Assembly (NCBI RefSeq): GCF_002312815.1
Contig: NZ_NKQJ01000020.1
Location: 1 to 41,631 of the forward strand
Source of the DNA: Agaribacterium haliotis
Lineage (GTDB): Bacteria; Pseudomonadota; Gammaproteobacteria; Pseudomonadales; Cellvibrionaceae
Direction: 5' to 3'
DNA length: 41,631 bases
Position numbers and translations under genes: made by a program. Shown here piece by piece: positions 1 to 7,626 of this stretch (its first letter is position 1; each line of letters begins with the position of its first letter). The notes below the pieces were generated by a model. That model saw nothing but the letters and a program-made list of their open reading frames with translations. It was not told the origin of the DNA and made no database searches.

Positions 1-1
1 C

Positions 2-1525
2 GACCTTGTTTATGATGAGATGTTTACCGAAGAGGCCGTTGCAGGTATTGGCTCAATCATCGAGGGCCAAAAATACGGTAATGAAGCCATTGTTTTGTAC
101 TTCTCATCCTTTGAAGATAACCAGCGTTTTGTCGATATCTTTAATAAAGACCTTAAAGCAAATAATTGGACGATAAAATCTGAACAAGCGTGGTTAAACT
201 TCTCTAAGAACGCCGGCACGGTAAACACTGAAGAGCGTATCTTAATTAGTGTTGACTGGAATAAAGCCAAAGCAGAGGAAAATAAAGCCAGCTTTACTGT
301 GAGTGATGATCAGGGCAACAGCCAAACTTATGCGGTCGTCGCTACTAAGTTTGATTTCAAATTGACAAAGAATGCCTATGCGGAAGGCAATGGTTTTGTA
401 AGCATAGAGGCCGAAAACTATTCCGCCAAGCACAATGCAGATGCAAGCTGGCTTAGATATGAGGACTTTGGTTACGCCAAGGCTTCAATGTTCCTTAAAG
501 GTGGCGACAAAGTCGACGCTGCTATTAAGGATACTGAGAATCTAGAAAAAGCGGCTCGCCTAGAGTACAAGGTGTACTTTGCCACGGCAGGAACACATTA
601 TGCCGAGCTATATCGCATACCAACCTTGAACGAAGGAAAGGGCAAAACGGTTCAAGTTGCTATTGGCTTGAACGACGAAGCCCCTCAAGTTCTTAATGGC
701 GTGCGCAAGAAAAAGGAGTTTAAGTCGGTAACCTTGTCGGATGGTACTACACACGGTTGGCGTTGGGAAAACAACGTGTTAATGCAAATGGAAAGGCTGC
801 CATTTGAAATTACCGTTGCCGAGCCGGGTTATCACACACTTAAGGTGTATCAGGTTGATACTGATATTGGCTTCGATAAACTTGTTATTACCACCAACGA
901 GCAGGCAAAACTCGCTCAGCAAGATGCTTTGATTGGTGCGCCTGAAAGCTACAATACCATTGCTAAGTATCAGTCTGTGGTACCGGCCATGCCGCCAAAA
1001 CTTGATGGTTTAGCTGAGCTTACGCCGTATAGAGAGCAACCGGCATTAAGCGATGTAAATCTCAACTTCGCCTTTTATGCCATGATCAATGCCTTCGACT
1101 TTATTGCCGTGAACCAGCGTCATGTTTACAACCCTAATAAAAACCAATTTGGCTGGCGAGCTGAAGACGTAGACTACATCAATCTTGAGCACAACGAAGA
1201 GACTCACCGCATTCCATTTTGGCAGCGCGATGCCTTAAGAGGGGAAAAAGAATCTAAGTTTTATGTGAAGCTGGAAGAAGGCCGCTACGACATCAGCTAT
1301 TACATGGGTGACGCTCGCTTGCCAGAAGAGATGATTTACAATATCGGTAAGAATTACCGAATGTCGTTTTCCATCAACGGGAAACAACTTATGGATAAGG
1401 TTGATGTAATTTCCGGAACCCAGGTAATTGATACTGTTGAAGTAGATATCGCTGAAGGTGAGTTGCTTGAACTTAGCCTGTCAGGAAAATGGATCATTAA
1501 TGCCTTGGTGATCAAAAAGAAGTAG
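2..1525 (+). CDS. GH115 xylan alpha-1,2-glucuronidase, C-terminal part (5' truncated by window edge)
   Basis: The reading frame is already open at base 2, upstream of the ATG at 20, so this is the 3' part of a longer gene. The product would remove (4-O-methyl)glucuronic acid side chains from xylan, outside the cytoplasm. What is seen: an Ig-like segment (AWLNFSKNAGTVN...SVDWNKA), then the GH115 C-terminal domain (FVSIEAENYS, RLEYKVYFA, PTLNEGKG, NDEAPQVLN, GYHTLKVYQVD, IGAPESYN). A further roughly 170-residue beta-rich module follows (FGW, GRYDISYYMGDA, WIINALVI) that resembles a galactose-binding-like accessory domain. The catalytic domain lies outside the window, so activity cannot be judged. 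No neighbouring carbohydrate gene is visible on the 3' side. GH115 is confident from the domain pattern; the last module is not identified. Confidence 0.8.
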   Translation, partial: DLVYDEMFTEEAVAGIGSIIEGQKYGNEAIVLYFSSFEDNQRFVDIFNKDLKANNWTIKSEQAWLNFSKNAGTVNTEERILISVDWNKAKAEENKASFTVSDDQGNSQTYAVVATKFDFKLTKNAYAEGNGFVSIEAENYSAKHNADASWLRYEDFGYAKASMFLKGGDKVDAAIKDTENLEKAARLEYKVYFATAGTHYAELYRIPTLNEGKGKTVQVAIGLNDEAPQVLNGVRKKKEFKSVTLSDGTTHGWRWENNVLMQMERLPFEITVAEPGYHTLKVYQVDTDIGFDKLVITTNEQAKLAQQDALIGAPESYNTIAKYQSVVPAMPPKLDGLAELTPYREQPALSDVNLNFAFYAMINAFDFIAVNQRHVYNPNKNQFGWRAEDVDYINLEHNEETHRIPFWQRDALRGEKESKFYVKLEEGRYDISYYMGDARLPEEMIYNIGKNYRMSFSINGKQLMDKVDVISGTQVIDTVEVDIAEGELLELSLSGKWIINALVIKKK

Positions 1526-1561
1526 AGCTTAACAGAGCCGGTAGATCCAGCATTGGCACTC

Positions 1562-1605
1562 CGTTTAGGGCGAATCATGGCTAATGATGTCAGGCGCCCT
1601 AAATG
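1562..1605 (+). terminator. Hairpin 3' of the GH115 gene
   Basis: Arms CGTTTAGGGCG (1562-1572) and CGCCCTAAATG (1595-1605) pair over 11 bases with one G-T wobble. The hairpin lies 37 bases after the GH115 stop. No T-run follows, so this is a possible mRNA 3'-end stabiliser or weak terminator rather than a clear intrinsic terminator. Confidence 0.35.
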
Positions 1606-1677
1606 GGGGCGAATATTGATTTACTTCCTTGTGGTTTCGGGTTAGCCAATACCCAAAGTTCAAAGCCCATTGTGCCA

Positions 1678-1730
1678 ACAGTCCGCTTTTGGCCGGCTTC
1701 TCCTAAAGCGCTAAACGACCCGAAGCGGTT
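1678..1730. repeat. Short palindromic repeat, copy 1
   Basis: ACAGTCCGCTTTTGGCC at 1678-1694 is followed about 25 bases later by CCCGAAGCGG. The same two blocks recur at 2642-2666, but directly adjacent. CCGCTT and AAGCGG are complementary, so the unit is palindromic. The two copies bracket the orphan toxin tail and immunity gene. It looks like a dispersed intergenic repeat; genome-wide copy number is unknown. Confidence 0.45.
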
Positions 1731-1877
1731 GTTGAGTTAGGTATACTGTCCCCAGAATCCGAGGTGACTATAAGTATCAAAGTTGGTTATCCAAATAACG
1801 ATAGTCGCACACCTGATGTTCTTAAGGTACGCGCGGTGGTGGATGGTGTCATTAAAAACTATACGTTTAGGCAATAA
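1731..1877 (+). pseudogene. Remnant C-terminal tail of a polymorphic toxin
   Basis: A frame open from about 1731 ends at the stop 1875-1877. Its last residues include GYPNNDSRTPDVLKV and end in NYTFRQ. A GTG at 1764 would give only 37 aa, and there is no ribosome binding site or N-terminal domain. It ends 5 bases before the YezG-like immunity gene, the position where the toxin tip of an RHS or LXG protein normally ends. I infer an orphan toxin tip left after recombination removed the rest of the protein. No toxin class can be assigned from so short a piece. Confidence 0.4.
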
Positions 1878-1882
1878 CGATT

Positions 1883-2215
1883 ATGACTATAGAAGATGCA
1901 TATAGAGCGATAGCTAGAAATTTGGTTGCTTCGATAGGTGATGAGGAATGGGATGAAGCTATTGATGAAATTAGGGTTCTAGATAATTCATGTAGATCTA
2001 GGCGTTGGTACATTCGAAATGGCGAGAAAATTCCAGCTACGTGTGATCGAAGTATTGAAATTAGCTCAGCGTCCTCAAAAGCTGTTATGTTAATTCGGGA
2101 TGAAATCAGTAGCTCATCAGGAGGCCGAGTTTGGGGGGTTACCTTTAGGCTCTATCCCAATGGGAAGTTCGGTATAGACTTTGATTATGAAAAACCTGAT
2201 GGCTATATGGAATAA
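1883..2215 (+). CDS. YezG-like (DUF600) immunity protein, orphan
   Basis: A 110-aa soluble protein. The N-terminal IARNLVASIGDEEW and the C-terminal VTFRLYPNGKFGIDFDYEKP match the layout of the YezG/DUF600 family (IA-x-L-x-x-x-I-P-x-x-W at the start, L-R-L-x-x-x-G-K-F-x-I-D-F-x-Y-D near the end). YezG-type proteins are cytoplasmic antitoxins that neutralise toxic C-terminal domains of secreted polymorphic toxins such as B. subtilis YeeF. Here the only toxin sequence upstream is a short tail ending 5 bases before the start, so the gene is an orphan immunity gene and may protect against kin. Base composition is more AT-rich than the housekeeping genes further right, consistent with transfer. 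The family call rests on remembered motifs only. Confidence 0.7.
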   Translation: MTIEDAYRAIARNLVASIGDEEWDEAIDEIRVLDNSCRSRRWYIRNGEKIPATCDRSIEISSASSKAVMLIRDEISSSSGGRVWGVTFRLYPNGKFGIDFDYEKPDGYME

Positions 2216-2641
2216 GAGGGTGTAAACGGGATGGGTCTAACTTCACACAAATAATTGGGGTCAGATCAGTATTTTGAGGTGTTAGGTCTTTAGTCATCGT
2301 GTAAATATCAGTAATTAAACGGTGGCGTCTGAGAAAGCATCAATATATGAGTCAGTACGTAGTTTCGAACTTGAAAAAAATGCCGACAATCCAATAAAGT
2401 AAATTTGACATGCATTTACGAATGATCGAGCCCCAGCGTAAATACTTTGAAATACTGCAAGGTGTACATTCTGGCGTCCATTTATGGATGCGACTTCCTC
2501 AAATGAGGTGGCTGCGCGTTGTCATTCTTTACAGAAAAGCAATAGATCGAGCGGTGTCCCAAAGCCTGGATTTGATGCCGTTGAAACCTTCATTAGGTTA
2601 AACACTTAATTAGTGTTTGATGCGCAATGCTCCGTGCAGTG

Positions 2642-2666
2642 ACAGTCCGCTTGTGGCCCGAAGCGC
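2642..2666. repeat. Short palindromic repeat, copy 2
   Basis: ACAGTCCGCTTGTGGCC differs by one base from 1678-1694 and runs directly into CCGAAGCGCACT. AGTCCGCTT and AAGCGCACT are complementary apart from one base, giving a compact hairpin. It forms the right border of the orphan immunity segment. Confidence 0.45.
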
Positions 2667-2737
2667 ACTATTGCTGATTTTCGATGTTTTAAAAAAATAG
2701 CTAAAGTAAGGCTGTTTACGGATTAAAAACCAATGCA

Positions 2738-2765
2738 AAGGCGATTGCGCTTGGGAAATCGCCTT
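2738..2765 (-). terminator. Hairpin 3' of ppc
   Basis: AAGGCGATT (2738-2746) and AATCGCCTT (2757-2765) form a perfect 9-bp stem with a 10-base loop, 31 bases beyond the ppc stop codon. On the minus strand a T-rich stretch follows about 10 bases later, so termination is plausible but not textbook. Confidence 0.55.
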
Positions 2766-2795
2766 ATGCACTAGCCAACTTTGTAGCAACTTGAA

Positions 2796-5354
2796 CTAAC
2801 CGGTGTTACGCATTCCCGTCGCAATGCCGGCCATGGTCACCATTAAAATTTGCTCAAGCTCCGGGTGTTCGGGGTTTTGTCTTAAGCGCTTTAATGCTTC
2901 CACTTGCATTAAGTGTAGTGGTAGAAGGTAGGGACGGCGCAGCTCAAAGGAGCTTAAGTTCCAGCTATCGCTTTCCATTACTCTCTTTTGGCCCAGAAGA
3001 TTAAGTACGGCCTGCTCATCTTGCTTTAACTGATGTCGTAGCTCTTTACCTAAAGCCAGTAGTTCGTCTTCAACCAGAGCTTGATCGTAAAGCTCACTGA
3101 CCTCTGGTGAGGATTTAAGGTAGACCATCTCCGTTAAAGAGATTCGCGCTTTGAAGTAGGGCCACTCTTTAAGCATGTCTTGCATCAAGGCTTTGTTGCT
3201 GTCCAGGTTGTCGGCGATGGCCTGGCCAAGGCCTAACCAGCTCGGCACCACTAAGCGGTTTTGGCTCCATGCAAATATCCATGGAATAGCCCGCAGCGAT
3301 TCAATGCCACCGTCTTTTTTACGTTTACTTGGGCGGGACCCTAATGGCAGGCTGGAGAGCTCCTGCTCCGGCGTTGCCTGACGGAAGTAGCGAACGAAGT
3401 CCTCGCGTTCACGAACATATGAGCGATACGAGGCACAGCTTTGTTCCGCCATTTTATCCATAAGTTGACGCCATTCCTTTTTGGGGGCTGGAGGTGGCGT
3501 GATTAGGCTTTCTAGTATCGCTGATGCGTAAAGGTGCAGGCTGCGCACTGCTAAGTGAGGGAGGCCAAATTTATAACGAATGGTTTCCCCTTGCTCGGTC
3601 ACACGCAGGCCACCGCATAGGGTGCCAGGCGGCTGGGAGGCAATTGCAGCGTGAGCGGGGCCGCCACCACGCCCGATTGTGCCACCTCGTCCATGGAAGA
3701 GCTTTAATTGAACTTTGTTTTGTTCAAACAGTTTTACCAAGGCTTCCTGCGACGTGTACTGTGCCCAAGTTGCTGCAAGCACTCCTGCATCTTTTGCAGA
3801 ATCTGAATAGCCAATCATGACATAGTGTTGGCGTTCACAGCGCTGCATATAGCTTTCAAGTTTAAGTAGCTCTGCCATTACTGCCGGTGCGTTATTCAAA
3901 TCATCCAGCGTTTCAAATAGAGGAGCAATAGGCATTGCCCAATCCACACCGTGCGCTTTTAAAAATAGATTGACCAATAAAACATCGCTTGTGCGGCTGG
4001 CCATGGAGATAATGTAGATGCCGAGTACTTCCTTAGGTTGCCTGGCGATCATGGCGTAGGTGTCGAGTACTTCTTGCGTGTCTGCGCTCCATTTTTGGGC
4101 TGGAAGAAGTGGGCGGGAGTTTTGTAATTCGCATAACAAAAACGCTACTTTTTGCTCTTCTTTCCATGTTTGGTAGTCACCCAAGTTTAGCGCTTGAGTT
4201 ACTTCTGCCATGGCTTGGTCGTGACGCTCGCTGTGTTGACGAATGTCGAGTTTGACCATGCTAATGCCGAAGCATTTCACTCTGCGAATAACATCAAGCA
4301 GGGATGAGTTAGCGATTTTCTGCAAGCCCTGGTTGCATAAACTCTGATAACACAATTGCAATGGCTCAAGCAGTTGCTCAGTACTGCTGATTGCGGTTTC
4401 AGTGCTTCCTTGCTGAAGTTGGTTAATGCTGTGCTTCAGTTGAGCTATGACCGAGGCAAGTACTTGGCGGTAGGGGCCAATACGCTCAGCATCTTGAGCA
4501 ATCAGATTCTCATCGGCCTTGTGCATGGAAAGTTCAAGGTAGAGGTTCTGAAAATCCTGCAGGTACAGCTCGGCTGCGCGAAGCCGGGCATTGGTAATTG
4601 CTAGCTCGCTCAATTTGGCAGTGACGAAAGGGTTCCCATCGCGGTCACCCGCTTGCCAGCTAGCCATAGTTACAGGGGCGTAATCCAGAGGTAGGTCTTT
4701 TCCGAGGACTTGCTGACTGAGCTCGTTGAGTTCACGCATAAATTCCGGTACAGCTTGCCAAAGGCTGTCGGCAATGGTGTCCAATCCCCAGCGCGACTCT
4801 TCAAGCGGGGTTGGGCGCTCGTTGCGAATTTCATTGGTGAACCAAGCTTGCTCGATAAGCTCTTCAATACGTTCACTGTTTTTTTCTGGTGAGTCGAGTT
4901 GCTCAGCCAGATCGTGATACTTGTGGATAAAGGTGCGGCGATTAACTTCTGTGGGGTGAGCTGTTAGTACCAACTCAACGTGTAGTTTTTGTAAGGCCTG
5001 TTCGAACTTCTCAGTCGTAGATTCATCCAATTTTTTTTGAAACTCTTCAAGCGGATGGGCAAGCTCTAGTTGTTGCAAGCCCTTTTCGCTGATAGTGAAC
5101 TGCTGCTCGGCAATATTCACCAGGTTTAAAAATTGGCTAAAGGCTCGTGAGTAAACTTTGAGCTGCGCTTCGCTTGCGGAGGAAAACTCGTCCTGTAGTA
5201 GCTTAAGTGCTTGCTGTTCATCCCTGTTTAAGTCCTTGCCAAGGTTGCGCACGGACTCAATTTTTTCCAGAAAGTCATCGCCGTGGTCAATCGCTATCGT
5301 TTGACCGAGGAGTTTGCCCAGCAGGCGAACGTTGCTTTGTATGGTTTCTAACAT
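2796..5354 (-). CDS. ppc: Phosphoenolpyruvate carboxylase
   Basis: 852 aa, close to the usual 870-930. It carboxylates PEP with bicarbonate to give oxaloacetate and phosphate, an anaplerotic step in the cytoplasm. Key motifs: LTAHPTE with the catalytic His at 133, the glycine-rich FHGRGGTIGRGGGPAH active-site loop, RAIPWIFAWSQNR, and the C-terminal RNTG that closes the active site (QNTG in many enzymes). The N-terminus (SNVRLLGKLLGQTI) aligns with the E. coli start, supporting this ATG. It begins 16 bases after the stop of the SbtA-type bicarbonate transporter, so its substrate supplier is in the same operon. Transcription ends at the hairpin near 2738-2765. Identification is certain. Confidence 0.97.
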   Translation of the reverse strand: MLETIQSNVRLLGKLLGQTIAIDHGDDFLEKIESVRNLGKDLNRDEQQALKLLQDEFSSASEAQLKVYSRAFSQFLNLVNIAEQQFTISEKGLQQLELAHPLEEFQKKLDESTTEKFEQALQKLHVELVLTAHPTEVNRRTFIHKYHDLAEQLDSPEKNSERIEELIEQAWFTNEIRNERPTPLEESRWGLDTIADSLWQAVPEFMRELNELSQQVLGKDLPLDYAPVTMASWQAGDRDGNPFVTAKLSELAITNARLRAAELYLQDFQNLYLELSMHKADENLIAQDAERIGPYRQVLASVIAQLKHSINQLQQGSTETAISSTEQLLEPLQLCYQSLCNQGLQKIANSSLLDVIRRVKCFGISMVKLDIRQHSERHDQAMAEVTQALNLGDYQTWKEEQKVAFLLCELQNSRPLLPAQKWSADTQEVLDTYAMIARQPKEVLGIYIISMASRTSDVLLVNLFLKAHGVDWAMPIAPLFETLDDLNNAPAVMAELLKLESYMQRCERQHYVMIGYSDSAKDAGVLAATWAQYTSQEALVKLFEQNKVQLKLFHGRGGTIGRGGGPAHAAIASQPPGTLCGGLRVTEQGETIRYKFGLPHLAVRSLHLYASAILESLITPPPAPKKEWRQLMDKMAEQSCASYRSYVREREDFVRYFRQATPEQELSSLPLGSRPSKRKKDGGIESLRAIPWIFAWSQNRLVVPSWLGLGQAIADNLDSNKALMQDMLKEWPYFKARISLTEMVYLKSSPEVSELYDQALVEDELLALGKELRHQLKQDEQAVLNLLGQKRVMESDSWNLSSFELRRPYLLPLHLMQVEALKRLRQNPEHPELEQILMVTMAGIATGMRNTG

Positions 5355-5370
5355 CGAAGGTTCCTGCTTG

Positions 5371-6300
5371 TTAGGAGGCCACTACTGTGGCGATATGGTG
5401 GTAAAGGGGGATGCCCCAAATAACATTGAAGCTAAAGGTGACGGCAAGGCTGGCAACCAGTGCTTGCGCGACGTTTGCCTTCGGTTGCGCCTGTTCAAAT
5501 ACTGCCGGTACTGCAATATATGAGGCACTCGCAGCAAGCGTCATTAAAAGAGCGGTCCCGCCTATGCTCAGGCCGAGTAGCATTGCCGTGGCGAGGCCAA
5601 CGGAAGAGGCGAGCAGGGGCATAAATATTGCGAAGCTGATCAAAAACAGTTGGTTTTCGCCAAATTGCCCAAGCTTATCTCCGGCAATGGCACCCATGTG
5701 AATGAGGTACAGCGCCAGCATCACGGCAAACAGTGGTTGAAGCTGTTTGATCATCGGCTGGGCAACATCGCCATAGAGGGCACCGATCACAAGGCCTATA
5801 AGAAGCAGCATCAAGCTTTGGTGCCCAAAAATAGTTTTCATGGATGTGCCGGTCTTGCCGCGGCCCAACCACCAAAGTCCAACAAAAATCGCGGGAAGCT
5901 CGAGTAGGGCAACATAAAGGTTGATCTCGGCTTCGAACTCAACACCTTTAAGTTGTAAAAAGCTCATTGCAACAGCAAAGGTGCCCACGCTAACAGAACC
6001 GTAGTGTGCAGCTAAGGTGACGCCATCAGTTTGGTTTAGGGCGCTGAACAGGCGGATGATCGCCATTGCTATCAAGGTTAAAACCACCCCTAAGGCGATA
6101 ACAATTAAGCTATTTCCAATTAGGTTCAAGGTGAATTCAGAGGCAAGTGCTTGTCCTCCTTTAAGGCCTATGGTCAGCAGTAATATGTAGGTAAGTAGCT
6201 GATAGGTGGCTGGATGGAAGCTCAAGTCGACACCAAAACGGCGGATTACCAGGCTGACTAAGAAGAACAGCGCAAGAATGTCTGGCAAAAAGGCGCTCAT
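5371..6300 (-). CDS. SbtA-type sodium-dependent bicarbonate transporter
   Basis: 309 aa, almost entirely hydrophobic with about ten membrane segments. It starts with LPDILALFFLVSLVIRRFGVDL and LLTIGLKGG, as in the Na+-dependent bicarbonate transporter superfamily (formerly DUF897) that includes cyanobacterial SbtA. Predicted role: import of bicarbonate across the inner membrane. I start it at the ATG at 6300 rather than the longer frame to 6357, because AAGGAG lies about 8 bases upstream and the ATG overlaps the stop of the preceding small gene (ATGA). It is followed by ppc after 16 bases and is divergent from a CbbR/CmpR-like regulator, the same partnership that controls bicarbonate uptake in autotrophs. 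Transport specificity is inferred from the family and context. Confidence 0.85.
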   Translation of the reverse strand: MSAFLPDILALFFLVSLVIRRFGVDLSFHPATYQLLTYILLLTIGLKGGQALASEFTLNLIGNSLIVIALGVVLTLIAMAIIRLFSALNQTDGVTLAAHYGSVSVGTFAVAMSFLQLKGVEFEAEINLYVALLELPAIFVGLWWLGRGKTGTSMKTIFGHQSLMLLLIGLVIGALYGDVAQPMIKQLQPLFAVMLALYLIHMGAIAGDKLGQFGENQLFLISFAIFMPLLASSVGLATAMLLGLSIGGTALLMTLAASASYIAVPAVFEQAQPKANVAQALVASLAVTFSFNVIWGIPLYHHIATVVAS

Positions 6301-6482
6301 GCGTTTGGCTCCTTGTCTTGGCAAGTGATGGCATGGCGCTGTAGTCGGTTTGTCCACACAAGGTAGCCGCTGAAGGCGAACATTAATACAAAATAGCTAG
6401 TGGCAACCAAGCCGCTGAGGTGAGCAAACAGGGCCGTAAGCAATAAGGCCAGGGCGGTAAGAGCAGAAAACAGGCGTGTCAT
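6297..6482 (-). CDS. 61-aa membrane peptide, first gene of the bicarbonate operon
   Basis: Two hydrophobic segments (about residues 4-20 and 27-43) followed by a short basic tail (NRLQRHAITCQDKEPNA). GGAG lies 5 bases before the ATG, and its TGA overlaps the ATG of the transporter gene by 4 bases, so translation is probably coupled. It is too small and of the wrong type to be SbtB, the PII-like partner of SbtA. I do not recognise the family; a small accessory subunit or regulator of the transporter is a guess from position. Confidence 0.7.
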   Translation of the reverse strand: MTRLFSALTALALLLTALFAHLSGLVATSYFVLMFAFSGYLVWTNRLQRHAITCQDKEPNA

Positions 6483-6581
6483 AGCAACTCCATTGGTATC
6501 AGTGGGGTAGGGCTAAATAAGCTTGATCGCCATGCTACGGATTCAAGGTATAATTAAAAATATATATAAGCTATTCTATGT

Positions 6582-6597
6582 ATAGATGAATATCTAT
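6582..6597. promoter_or_regulatory. Palindrome in the divergent sbtA-LysR promoter region
   Basis: ATAGAT (6582-6587) and ATCTAT (6592-6597) form a perfect inverted repeat with a 4-base gap, inside a very AT-rich 163-bp divergent intergenic region. LysR-type regulators bind short dyads in such regions, so this is the best candidate operator for the adjacent regulator. No experiment supports it. Confidence 0.4.
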
Positions 6598-6645
6598 GTG
6601 CATGCTGTATTCACACTTTTGCGGCAGATAGGGAGGTGAAGTCTA

Positions 6646-7626
6646 ATGAGCTCTATTAAAACCGACTTTCGAAGAGCGTCAGCTCCTCAAGCCCAGCTTC
6701 TCGCTGCTAACGCGAGGCTACCGAGTATGCGTCAACTCAGCTTGCTTAAGGCGTTGGTAGAACTTAAGAGTATTTCACGTGTGGCTGAGCACGAGCATAT
6801 TGCCCAGCCCTCAGTGTCGATTCAGCTGAAAAAACTCTCGGAATTGCTCGGTGCTGAACTGTATGAGGTTCAGGGGCGGAAGGTGGAAATCACTGAGGCT
6901 GGGCAGGTGATATATCAGGCGGCACTCGAAGTGGAAGCAAGCATGGATCGCATGCACAGCAAACTCGCTGCTTTACAAGGCTTACAAGCAGGCACCTTGC
7001 GTTTGGCTGTGGTATCGACTGCGCAATATTTTATGCCTTTGATGTTGGGGCCGTTTTATCGTCGTTACCCCAATATCGATGTTCAGCTCACCATTGGTAA
7101 TCGTGAAGAGGTGATAGGCCGCTTACAGCAGAATAAAGATGACTTTTATATGTTTAGCCACTGTCCCGAAGAGCTGGATATTGTAAAAGAGCCGCTAATG
7201 GATAACTCTCTTGTGGTATTGGCTCCCGCCGAGCATGAGCTGACCCGTCAAACGCATATATCGCTTCAGCGTTTACAGCATTATCCGTTTATTATGCGCG
7301 AGCGTGGATCTGGCACTCGCAGGAGTATTGAATTGTTCTGTCAGCAGCATGGTATTCAATTGAAGGAGCGAATGACGATAGAAAGTAATGAGGCCATTAA
7401 GCAGGCAGTAGCGTCTGGCTTGGGCTTAAGTATTTTAAGCCGACATACCCTCGATTACACCAACATCAAAGGTTTGGTGCGCTTAAAGGTAGATGAATTT
7501 CCAATTACCAGTGAGTGGTATCTGGTTCACAAGAAAAAACGTAAGTTATCGATGCTAGCGAAAACCTTTCATGACTTTATACAATTAGAGGGGAAAGGTG
7601 TTCTGGCGGACAAAATGAACACTTAA
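6646..7626 (+). CDS. LysR-family regulator, CbbR/CmpR type
   Basis: 326 aa. The winged-helix DNA-binding domain begins at about residue 28 (MRQLSLLKALVELKSISRVA ... PSVSIQLKKLSELLG). The substrate-binding domain carries VSTAQYFMPLMLGPFYRRYP, NREEVIGRLQQNKDDFYMF and DNSLVVLAP, wording typical of CbbR/CmpR/RbcR regulators, which sense carbon metabolites and control CO2 fixation or bicarbonate uptake. GGGAGGTG lies upstream of the ATG. It is divergent from the small membrane peptide-SbtA-ppc operon and most likely controls it, with effector binding to the C-terminal domain. The N-terminal extension of 27 residues is unusual but in frame; MRQ at 28 is an alternative start without a clear Shine-Dalgarno. 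Confidence 0.85.
   Translation: MSSIKTDFRRASAPQAQLLAANARLPSMRQLSLLKALVELKSISRVAEHEHIAQPSVSIQLKKLSELLGAELYEVQGRKVEITEAGQVIYQAALEVEASMDRMHSKLAALQGLQAGTLRLAVVSTAQYFMPLMLGPFYRRYPNIDVQLTIGNREEVIGRLQQNKDDFYMFSHCPEELDIVKEPLMDNSLVVLAPAEHELTRQTHISLQRLQHYPFIMRERGSGTRRSIELFCQQHGIQLKERMTIESNEAIKQAVASGLGLSILSRHTLDYTNIKGLVRLKVDEFPITSEWYLVHKKKRKLSMLAKTFHDFIQLEGKGVLADKMNT

Larger units (their letters stand above)
2216..2795. other. Intergenic region without a supported gene
   Basis: Contains TTGGGGTCAGATCAGTA near 2256, the type of GGGGTCAGA motif often seen around REP-associated (Y1) transposases, the second palindromic repeat at 2642-2666, and the ppc terminator hairpin at 2738-2765. A 63-codon frame at 2410-2601 has no recognisable family and no ribosome binding site, so it is not called. 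Confidence 0.5.

Noticed and set aside
2410-2601. 63-codon frame in the gap after the YezG-like gene
   Set aside because: No ribosome binding site, no family features, and composition of non-coding DNA.
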